Part shown: in pieces, positions 24,719 to 32,400 of the stretch
Position numbering within the stretch: the stretch's first letter is position 1
Layout of the letters: every line of letters begins with the position of its first letter
Source: Planctomycetota bacterium
GTDB taxonomy: Bacteria; Planctomycetota; Phycisphaerae; Phycisphaerales; Phycisphaeraceae
Assembly (NCBI GenBank): GCA_026386955.1
Contig: JAPLMQ010000011.1
Location: 1-39,748 of the forward strand
DNA: 39,748 nt
Direction: 5' to 3'
The notes under the pieces: model-generated
Databases searched by the model: none
What the model was told of the DNA's origin: nothing
Seen by the model: only the letters and a program-made list of their open reading frames with translations
Program-made: the position numbers and the translations under genes

Positions 24719-26980
24719 ATGACCCCAGGCCCCACCAACGCCGAGAAAGTCCGCAAGCTGCCCTGGGGGCTTTCGGGCGACGCGCTCAACACGATGTACG
24801 TCTACCTGACCTTCGGCGGGTCGCCTTTCCTCCTCTTCCTCGACCGCCTCGGGCTCGACAAGACGCAGATCGGCGTCGTGCTCTCGCTCTTCCCCTTCGC
24901 CGCGATGATCGGCCTCATCACCGTTCCCGTCGCCGCCCGCGTCGGCTTCCGGCGGATGTTCCTCACCTTCTGGATCGCGCGCAAGCTGGTCCTCTCGCTG
25001 CTGCTGCTCGCCCCGTGGGTCGTCTCGTCCTGCGGGCTGGGCGTGGGCTTCGCCTTCGTCGTGGGCGTGCTGACGGTCTTCGCACTCTGCAGGAGCGTCG
25101 CCGAGAGCGCCTTCACGCCCTGGTACCAGGACATCGTCCCCGACTCGATGCGCGGGAAATACGCCGCGATCCAGGTGATCGTCGTCTCCGCGATCGGCGC
25201 CCTCACGCTGGGCGGCATCGGCCTCTTCCTCGGCGCCGAGCCCACGCTGGGCCGCTTCGGCATCCTCCACGCCCTCGCCACCTTCCTCGGCCTCGCCAGC
25301 GCCTTCATGTACGCCCGCCTGCCCGGGGGCGGCCCCGCGCCCGGCGCGGGCGACATCCAGTTCCTCGCCAACCTCATGACGCCCCTGCGCAATCCGAATT
25401 TCCGCCGCTTCGTCCTGGGCGGGGCGGTCGTCAACTTCGGCTGGCTCATCATGGGCTCGTTCCTCCCGCTCTTCATGCGCAACCAGGTCGGGCTCCCCAG
25501 CGACCACGTCGTCTTCCTCGACTCCGTCGTCCTCCTCGCGAGCCTGAGCGCCAGCTTCCTCTGGGGCTGGGCGGCCGACCGCTTCGGCGGCAAGCCGGTG
25601 ATGGTGATGAACCTCGCGATGCTCAGCGTCTACCCGCTCGGGCTGCTCCTCCTCCCGCGCCACAGCCCGCTGAGCACCCACGCCGCGGTCGCCCTCTCCT
25701 TCGCCATCGGGCTGATCTCCTCGGGCTGGGGCATCGGCTACGCCCGCTACTTCGCCGCCAACCTCATCCCCGCGGGCAACCGCTCCGCCTACACCGCGAT
25801 GCACGGCGCGATCATCGGCCTCGTGCAGGGCGTCTGCCCGATCATCGCCGGCTCGCTGCTGAACCTCACCGGCGGCTTCGACCGCACCTTCCTGGGCGTG
25901 ATGCACTGGGACCCCTACGCCCCGTTCTTCCTCTTCGCGATCCTCTGCGTCGCCGCCAGCACCTGGGCCATGAGCGGCATGCCCACCGCCGGGGCGATGC
26001 CCGTGGGGCGCTTCGCCACGCTCTTCATGCAGGGCAACCCGCTGGTGGCGATGCGGGCCGTGCTGACCAACCAGTTCGTGGGGCACGAGGAGAATCGCAT
26101 CTCGATGATCGCGCGCCTAGGCGAGGCCAAGAGCCCGTTGGGCGTCGACGAGCTCATCGAGGCCCTGGAGGACCCGGCCTTCAACGTCCGCTACGAGGCG
26201 ATCATCTCCATCGCCCGCACGCTGCCCGACCCGCGGCTGACCGAGGCGATGATCCGCGTGCTGCGCGAGGGTGACCCGGACCTGCGCTCCGCCGCCGCGT
26301 GGGCGTTGGGGCGGATGGGGAACGTCGACGCCGCCCCCGCGCTGCGCGAGACGTTGCACGCCCCGTACTCGCTGCTGCGGGCCCGGGCCGCGCGGGCCCT
26401 GGGCACGCTGGGCGACCAAGCCTCGGGCGACGCGCTGATGGAGGGCTTCCGCAACGAGGCCGACCCGCAGATCCGCCTGGCCTACATCTCCGCGATGGCG
26501 GCCCTGGGGCGCGACGACGTCCTCTCCCCCGCGCTGGCCTTCCTGCGCGAGTTAAAGGAGCCCGGGCCGAGGCGCGAGGTCTCGCTGGCCGTGGCGATGT
26601 TCCTGGGGCGCAACGACCAAGCCCTGCGCATCTGGAGGCGGATGCACGACCACCCGGGCGACACGCTGGGTGGGATCATGCTCGGCCTCCGCCGCCGGCT
26701 CACCCGCCCCGAGGTCTGCGGGCTCGACGCCCACTCCGCGGGGCAGGCGATCGACCGCTGCGTCCGCGCGCTCGGCGCCGAGGAGATGGGCGAAGGGGCC
26801 CGCGAGATCCGCCTCATCGGCGGCGGCGTCCGCCCCGAGGCCTTCAGCCACCCGGCCCAGATCATCCTCCGCGACGCCTTGGAGGCGCTGGCCTCGACCG
26901 GCCACGAGCGCACGGAGTACATCATGCTCGCGGTGCACAGCCTGCACGTGGGCATCAAGCCGGAATTCGCGGCGATGTAG
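24719..26980 (+). CDS. MFS transporter fused to a C-terminal HEAT-repeat domain (753 aa)
   Basis: Residues about 20-435 carry about 12 hydrophobic segments. WGWAADRFGGKPVM (about residue 280) matches the MFS loop motif D-R-x-G-G-K/R. Residues 455-590 are soluble and consist of four or five helical pairs of HEAT type (DPAFNVRYEAIISIARTL; DPDLRSAAAWALGRMGN; YSLLRARAARALGTLGD; DPQIRLAYISAMAALG). A further helical region reaches the end. Transporters with HEAT repeats are rare; the domain could bind a partner or sense load. The start at 24719 follows the repeat element; the longer frame from 24638 would translate the right arm of that element and is rejected. Substrate unknown. A long palindrome after the stop probably terminates transcription. 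Confidence 0.88.
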   Translation: MTPGPTNAEKVRKLPWGLSGDALNTMYVYLTFGGSPFLLFLDRLGLDKTQIGVVLSLFPFAAMIGLITVPVAARVGFRRMFLTFWIARKLVLSLLLLAPWVVSSCGLGVGFAFVVGVLTVFALCRSVAESAFTPWYQDIVPDSMRGKYAAIQVIVVSAIGALTLGGIGLFLGAEPTLGRFGILHALATFLGLASAFMYARLPGGGPAPGAGDIQFLANLMTPLRNPNFRRFVLGGAVVNFGWLIMGSFLPLFMRNQVGLPSDHVVFLDSVVLLASLSASFLWGWAADRFGGKPVMVMNLAMLSVYPLGLLLLPRHSPLSTHAAVALSFAIGLISSGWGIGYARYFAANLIPAGNRSAYTAMHGAIIGLVQGVCPIIAGSLLNLTGGFDRTFLGVMHWDPYAPFFLFAILCVAASTWAMSGMPTAGAMPVGRFATLFMQGNPLVAMRAVLTNQFVGHEENRISMIARLGEAKSPLGVDELIEALEDPAFNVRYEAIISIARTLPDPRLTEAMIRVLREGDPDLRSAAAWALGRMGNVDAAPALRETLHAPYSLLRARAARALGTLGDQASGDALMEGFRNEADPQIRLAYISAMAALGRDDVLSPALAFLRELKEPGPRREVSLAVAMFLGRNDQALRIWRRMHDHPGDTLGGIMLGLRRRLTRPEVCGLDAHSAGQAIDRCVRALGAEEMGEGAREIRLIGGGVRPEAFSHPAQIILRDALEALASTGHERTEYIMLAVHSLHVGIKPEFAAM

Positions 26981-26986
26981 GCCGCA

Positions 26987-27039
26987 TTGTTAGCCGGACG
27001 CGCAAGCGACGGTCCGTCGCTTCCGCGTCCGGCTAACAA
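26987..27039. repeat. 53-nt palindrome of the TTGTTAGCCGG family, probable bidirectional terminator
   Basis: Two 26-nt arms (TTGTTAGCCGGACGCG, then AAGCGACGG after one base) pair with a single mismatch, around T27013. It fills the 66-nt gap between convergent genes. The same sequence forms the arms of the element at 35642-35820 and a lone arm at 39597-39631. Confidence 0.85.
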
Positions 27040-27046
27040 GACCGCC

Positions 27047-27952
27047 TCACGGCGCATCCAGATCCACCACCCGCCGGGGCCGGAAAGTCTTCTTCACCTT
27101 CTCCAGGTCGAACGCGTCGTCGTCGATCCTCTCCTGCCCGTCGGAGGGGTCGGAGAGGAAGAGCGTCATCCGCCCATCGGTCTCGGGCAGCGTGATCTCG
27201 ACGCGGGTGGCGATCTTCGGCAGGCCACCGGGCGGTTGGCCGGCGATCTTCACGGGCTCGAAGCGCGAGAGGCGGGCGATGAGGCGGGGCTCGCCCTGCG
27301 CGTCGACCAGCTCGATGCGGGCGGGCAGGAACGTCTTGGGGTCGAGCACGTAGCGCGTCGCGCTGCCGGGCGGCTCGATGATCAGGCCGTTCTCCCAGCC
27401 GACGGGCGGGTCCGGCTTCCTTGTGATCTCCGCGCCAAACTCCAGGATATCCGGAGGCTTGTCGATCGCGCCGATGCCAAGCACGCGGAGCAGGTCAGGC
27501 GGATAGATCGGGACCGGCAGCTTGTTCCCCGCGGGCGGCTTGGGCGGGTTGCGCCGTTCCCCTACATACGCGAGGCGCTCCTCGCGCAGGTCGAGCAGCC
27601 AATACTGCTTTGCGTTCGTCCCGGCCCAGAAGAGCGGGTTGCCGAGCTTGCCCAGCGAGAAGGCGGAGCGGTCGGGCGTGACGACCGCGAGGATGCCGTC
27701 GCCCTGCTCGAAGCGGCGCTTGCCCTCCTGCCTCCATTCCATCTCCGCCACGGCCCGGGCCCAGAGGCGGGTGATCCGCCCGGCGTTGGCGTTGTAGCCG
27801 TTGACGACGGTCCCGTAGCTGGGCAACTCGGCGGGGCGCGTGAACCGCGCATCGGAGCCCTGGGGCGGGCAGCCCGCCAGCACGCCCGTCAGCGCCCACA
27901 AGGCCGTGGCGAAGAGGCCGCGCCGCAAGCCACGTCGGACGTCGCGGGCCAT
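27047..27952 (-). CDS. Outer-membrane-type lipoprotein, unknown function (301 aa)
   Basis: The N-terminus is a lipoprotein signal: basic start, hydrophobic core and lipobox LAGC with Cys at about residue 27. The rest is beta-rich and soluble, reminiscent of LolA/LolB-like or outer-membrane lipoprotein sorting folds (YWLLDLREERLAYVG, YVLDPKTFLPARIELVDAQG, IATRVEITLPETDG), but identity is too low to name. Start at 27952, 2 nt after the stop of the 203-aa gene, so translation is likely coupled. It is convergent with the MFS gene. The frame remains open upstream to folD by chance. Confidence 0.82.
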   Translation of the reverse strand: MARDVRRGLRRGLFATALWALTGVLAGCPPQGSDARFTRPAELPSYGTVVNGYNANAGRITRLWARAVAEMEWRQEGKRRFEQGDGILAVVTPDRSAFSLGKLGNPLFWAGTNAKQYWLLDLREERLAYVGERRNPPKPPAGNKLPVPIYPPDLLRVLGIGAIDKPPDILEFGAEITRKPDPPVGWENGLIIEPPGSATRYVLDPKTFLPARIELVDAQGEPRLIARLSRFEPVKIAGQPPGGLPKIATRVEITLPETDGRMTLFLSDPSDGQERIDDDAFDLEKVKKTFRPRRVVDLDAP

Positions 27953-27954
27953 CG

Positions 27955-28566
27955 TCACAGCTCCGTCTCGAGGATCTCGCCGAGCTGCTGCGTCACCTGC
28001 TGCGTCTGCGTGTCGTCCATCTCGGGGTTGAGCACCTCGAAGAACTCGGGCTCGGCCCCGGGGGCCTTCGCGCTGACCCGCCACCATTCCTGCGGCGAGC
28101 CCTCGCCCGCGGCGCGCGGGCGGCGCTGGCTCGACTCGTACTTCAGCAGCCGCTTGCGCATCAGGATCAGCGAGAGCACGAAGCGGAAGGCCAGCCGCTG
28201 GGGCTGGTCGGTGTCGGCCAGGCGGCGGAAGAGGCCCATCAGCACGTCGTCGTCGACGAACATCTTGCGCTTCTGGTTCGCCTCGGGCACGATCGAGCGC
28301 CAGAAGGAGAAGAGCCGCTCGGGCCGGCTGCCGGATTGCCAGGCCTCGAGCGAGACGTCGAGCCGCTTGAAGCCCGAGTCGTTCGCGGGCGCGGCGCCGG
28401 AGGTTCCGGGGGTTCCGGGGGCGGGCTTGCCGGCGCCGGCGGGCGGGAGGTCGACCTCCACGAGCGTGGCGATGTAGGCCTGGCCCGGCAGGAGCTTCGC
28501 GCCGGTGAAGGCGCACTGGCCGGTGGGGCGTTCGATGTCGTAGGCGGGGGCGTTGAATTGCGACAT
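27955..28566 (-). CDS. Unknown soluble protein with a CxxTG start block (203 aa)
   Basis: Near the N-terminus it has CAFTGAKLLPGQAYIATLVE, then a variable Pro/Gly/Ala linker, a conserved-looking core (GFKRLDVSLEAW; LFSFWRSIVPE; FVDDDVLMGLFRRLAD; RLAFRFVLSLILMRKRLLKYE) and an acidic Gln/Thr-rich tail. I associate this pattern with a planctomycete conserved hypothetical family from memory; function is unknown. The single Cys near residue 18 lacks an obvious zinc partner. It is located between folD (72-nt gap) and the coupled lipoprotein gene, so the two may work together. The linker DNA holds two copies of the CCCGGAACC motif. Confidence 0.8.
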   Translation of the reverse strand: MSQFNAPAYDIERPTGQCAFTGAKLLPGQAYIATLVEVDLPPAGAGKPAPGTPGTSGAAPANDSGFKRLDVSLEAWQSGSRPERLFSFWRSIVPEANQKRKMFVDDDVLMGLFRRLADTDQPQRLAFRFVLSLILMRKRLLKYESSQRRPRAAGEGSPQEWWRVSAKAPGAEPEFFEVLNPEMDDTQTQQVTQQLGEILETEL

Positions 28567-28638
28567 GGGTCTCGGAGCGGAAGGGGGAGGTTCGCTCGCC
28601 GGCGTCCGTGCCGGGGAGTCGGGGCGTGGACGGCCCGG

Positions 28639-29413
28639 TCAGCCGGCTTGGCGCTCGGCGGCGGTGGCGGTCTGGTCGATGAGCGTGGCGATGGTCATGG
28701 GGCCCACGCCGCCGGGGACGGGGGTGATGAACGACGCCCGGGCGCTGGCGGGCTCGAAGTCGACGTCGCCGATGTTGCCCTGCGTGTACCCGGCGTCGAC
28801 CACCACCGCGCCGGGCTTGATCCAGTCGCCCTGCACGAATCGCGGCTTGCCCACCGCGGCGACGATGATGTCGGCCTGGCGCACGATCTCGGGCCAGGAT
28901 CGCGCTGCGCCCCACCACCACGGCATGCCGCCCGCGGAGCGGGATCTTGTAGGCATCGAGCAGCCGCATGATTCCCCCCGGCGTGCAGGAGGCGAAGCCG
29001 CGGTCGCGCAGGTCGAAGGCCATCGCGCCGAAGGCCTGCATCGTCACGCCGTCGACGTCCTTGCCCGCGGGGATCGCCTCGAACGCGGCCCGCTCGTCGA
29101 CGCCCTTGGGCACGGGATGCTGCAGCAAAATGCCGTGGACGGACTTGTCCTTGGCCAAGGCCTCGATGCGGGCGACGAGCTGCGCGGTCGTGGTCGTGTT
29201 GGGCATCTCGGCCACGACGGAGCGCATGCCCACGGCCTCGCAGCGCTTGACCTTCATGCGCACGTAGGTCGCCGAGGCGGGGTCGTCGCCGACCAGCACC
29301 GCGGCGAGGCAGGGCGTCACGCCCGTGCGCGAGACGATCTCCTTCACGCGCACGGCGCAGCGGTCGAGGACTTCCTGGGCGACTTTCTTTCCGTCGAGGA
29401 TCGTGGCGGCCAT
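28639..29413 (-). pseudogene. folD: folD, disrupted by an internal frame-breaking deletion
   Basis: FolD is the methylene-THF dehydrogenase/cyclohydrolase of one-carbon metabolism. The 5' part is normal: TYVRMKVKRCEAVGM with the catalytic Lys, [29 protein letters not shown]. It then reads VVVGRSAI and leaves the frame at about 28897. The 3' part resumes in another frame at [20 protein letters not shown] and goes to the end with [12 protein letters not shown]. About 23-27 residues that should lie between (the VGxPxxxLL and HSRT NADP-binding segment) are missing, and the deletion is not a multiple of three. The fused frame runs on into Arg-rich nonsense. TATAAT sits 6 nt before the ATG. Either the gene is dead or the sequence has an error here. 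Confidence 0.85.
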
Positions 29414-29419
29414 GGGCGG

Positions 29420-29425
29420 ATTATA
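29420..29425 (-). promoter_or_regulatory. Perfect TATAAT 6 nt before the folD start codon
   Basis: The minus strand reads TATAAT, six bases, ATG. Transcription would begin at the start codon, giving a leaderless mRNA. The -35 is poor. It lies in the 33-nt gap after the PQQ-protein gene. Confidence 0.5.
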
Positions 29426-29446
29426 GGGGATCGGCGCGGGGCGCGA

Positions 29447-32400
29447 TCACTTCTTCGCCGCGTGGGCGACCGGGGACGGCGAAGGCGGCGTGGGCGGGGT
29501 GAAGCCCTCCTCGCGCAGCTCCAGGGCGGAGAGCAGCGGTGCGGTCTGCACGGTCTGGCCCGCCGCCTTGCTGACGAACTCGATCGTGAGGGCCTCGCGG
29601 GCCTTGATGCCGGCGATCTCCTTGACCAGGGCCGAGCGCGGGCCGGCCTCCTTGGCGATGTCGAGGTTCTCGATGACGGTCTTGCCCTGGGCCTTGACGT
29701 CGAAGACGCGCTGGCCGGGGGCGGCGTCGTCCAATTCCGCGAAGTGCAGCCGCAGGGCGAACGTCCGCTCGGGGACCGCCGGGGCCTCGCCCAGCCCGAG
29801 CGGGAAGAAGTTGCGGCAGTGGGCCCGCCCCTCGGCCCCGAGGAAGCTCAGCGCCTCGCCGGCGGTCTCCTTCGACCTCAAGTCGCGCCCCATCCCCGCG
29901 GGGTACATGAAGACTTCGCCGCTGACGTCCTTCTGGTTCATCTGCAGGTTGATCGCGAGGCGCTCCTTCTTCAACCCCGCGGCGGCGAGCGTGCCGAAGG
30001 GGATCGCGATCTCGAAGTTGAGCGAGGAGTCGTCGCCCAGGGCGGCGCTGCTCCACGTGCCGCTCCAGGCCGGGTCCTCGTTCGCCGCCGGCCCCGCGGC
30101 CAGCGCGTCGAAGCGCGCCCCCGAGGCCGAGACGCCCAGGTGGACGACCTTGCCCGAGGCCTCGTCGCTGATGAAAAGCTCGCACGAGTCGTCGTTCCAG
30201 ACCGGCGCGTCCTCGCCCTTGGTGGTCCTGCTCCAACCGGCGGTCTTGCCCAGGCGGTTGGTGACCGACGGGCGGGTCATCGCGACGTAGAGCTGCTCGG
30301 CGTCGTGGCGGAGGAAGAAGTGCGTCCGCGTGGAGGGCAGCACGTCGGTGGGCTTCACGCCCCAGAGCGGGTCGTTGAGCTTGCCGTCGATCGTCGGCTT
30401 CGCGGCGCCCACGGGAAGGGTCGAGGCGACGAGCGTCCGGCGGAAGTCGAGTTGGAGCGTCGCCTTTTTGAGCCCGCGGACGCCCGAGCCGTAGATCCAG
30501 GGGCGGTCGGTGTTCGCGATGGGGACGACGTCGGAGTTGACGCGGTAGGGGCCGAAGGGCTTGTTGAGGCGGTTGGGCGTCCACGCGGCCCACATGCCGC
30601 TGTAGGCGAAGAGGTCGTCCGCGGGGTTGGCGCTGTTGAGCGGGTCGAGGTATTCGATGGTGAGCGGGACCTGCATGGCCGCGGGCATGTAGCGCATCCA
30701 GAGGCCCGGGGGCGTGGTGGCGACGGACTTCACGCCCGGGGACATGGAGAAGTTCATCGCGCGCTCGGGCGAGCGGGGGAAGCCCAGCCAGAGCGTGCCG
30801 TGGTCGTCGCGCCGGTCGCCGAACGCGCCGAGGTTGATCGCCGCCTGGCGGACGAGGCCGTCGGCGGGGCGGTCGTGGTAGATCGCCCAGTCCTCGTTGA
30901 GCCGGCGGTCGGAGGGGGCGAGGGTGACGGTGGTGGCGAAGGGGAAGGTGCAGACGCAGTGGCCGCCCTCGGGGGAGACGATGACCAGGCCCAGCGCGGG
31001 GGTGATGGCGGTGGAGCAGCCGGCCTTGATGCCGCAGAGGTTGCGCAGGCCGCTGTCGTCGACGAAGTCGTAGAGGCCCAGGTTGCCGGTGGCCCGGCCG
31101 AAGCGCTCGGTGGCGGTGTAGTGCGGGCCGCCGCAGCCGCCCGTGCCGGAGCGGAAGATCTTGGGCTCGAGCTCGCCGGTGAGCGGGTGGACGCGCAGGC
31201 CGTTGGCGGCCGCATCGTCGAGCTGGGGCGGGGCCTTCTTGGACAGGCCCACCGGATCGGGGAACTGCTTCCAGAGCTCGGCGGGCAGCGGCGCGACGAT
31301 CGCGGGCGGCTCGACCGTCGCCGGCGCGGGGCCGACGAAGACGTTCGCCCACCCGAGGTTCAGCGCCTCCGACGTCCAGTCGCCGAAGAGATGCCGTCGC
31401 ACGATCGGCTCGGCCTTGCCGCCGTCGTGGCTGTTGAGCGTGGCGGCGAAGCCGAAGCTCTCGGGGCGGAAGCCGGCGACCTTCTCCAGTTCGGCCCAGG
31501 CGAGGCGCAGCGTGGTGCTCGTGCCGGCGGCGTTGCGCTCGCCCGTGAGATCCACCGCGGGATGCGTCGGGCCGTTCACGAACAGGATCGCGGGCGATCC
31601 GCCGGGCTTGATCGCGGGCGTGACGAGGAAGTGGAACGCCCCTCGCTCATAGAGCCCGGCCCGCTTCGCGAGCGGGCGCAGGTCGAAGTGGAGATCCCAC
31701 CCGTCGAGGTTGGAGGCGACGGGGTCCTGCGTCGTGAGCGTGAGGTTGATTCCCTGGGCGTCGCTCGCGAGGGCGATCGTGCCGGAGTGCTTGGCGTCGA
31801 GCCGGAGCGTCCAGCTCTGCGGCTTCTGCAGCGAGACCGTGGGCGCGGGCAACCACTGGGTCAGCAGCTTCTTCTGGTTGCCGGTCTGGAGGTCGAGCTC
31901 GACCCAGCGTTCGTTGGGCGCTTTCCCGATGATGAGGAAAGCCGCGTGGTCGCTCGAGACGCGCACGAGTCGGCCGCCGCCGGTCTCGGCCGACTCGTCC
32001 ATGCTCACCATGTCTGCGTCGTTGACGATGTGGGCGCCTTCGCCCTTGGCTTTCCCCTTGCCCTTCTCGGAGGCGACGTCCGGGGCAGCGGCTGGCGCGT
32101 CGCCCTCGCCTCCGCCCCCGGAATCGGGCGCATCCGCGGCCCCCGTGCCGGTCTCGCGGACCTTGTAGACCAAACCGTCGATCCCGCGCAGGTCGCGGTT
32201 TTGCCGCGGGATGATCCGGCTCCACTGCACCGTGCCGTTGTAGGCGTCGACGGCGGTGAGCCGGCTCTCCGCGAGGTTCAGGTAGCGCCCGCTGACGACG
32301 ACGGGCGGGTTGGTGCTCTGGCGGAAGCTCTGCGTCTCCTGCGTCTCAGGCCCGCCGAACCACAGCACGCGCATCGGCCCGCCGGCGGAGCGGTCGGCGG

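Noticed and set aside
27047-29413. A 788-codon frame joining folD and a lipoprotein as one fusion protein
   Set aside because: The middle is nonsense read out of frame through the rest of folD and the 203-aa gene. The lipoprotein has its own start, signal and lipobox at 27952.
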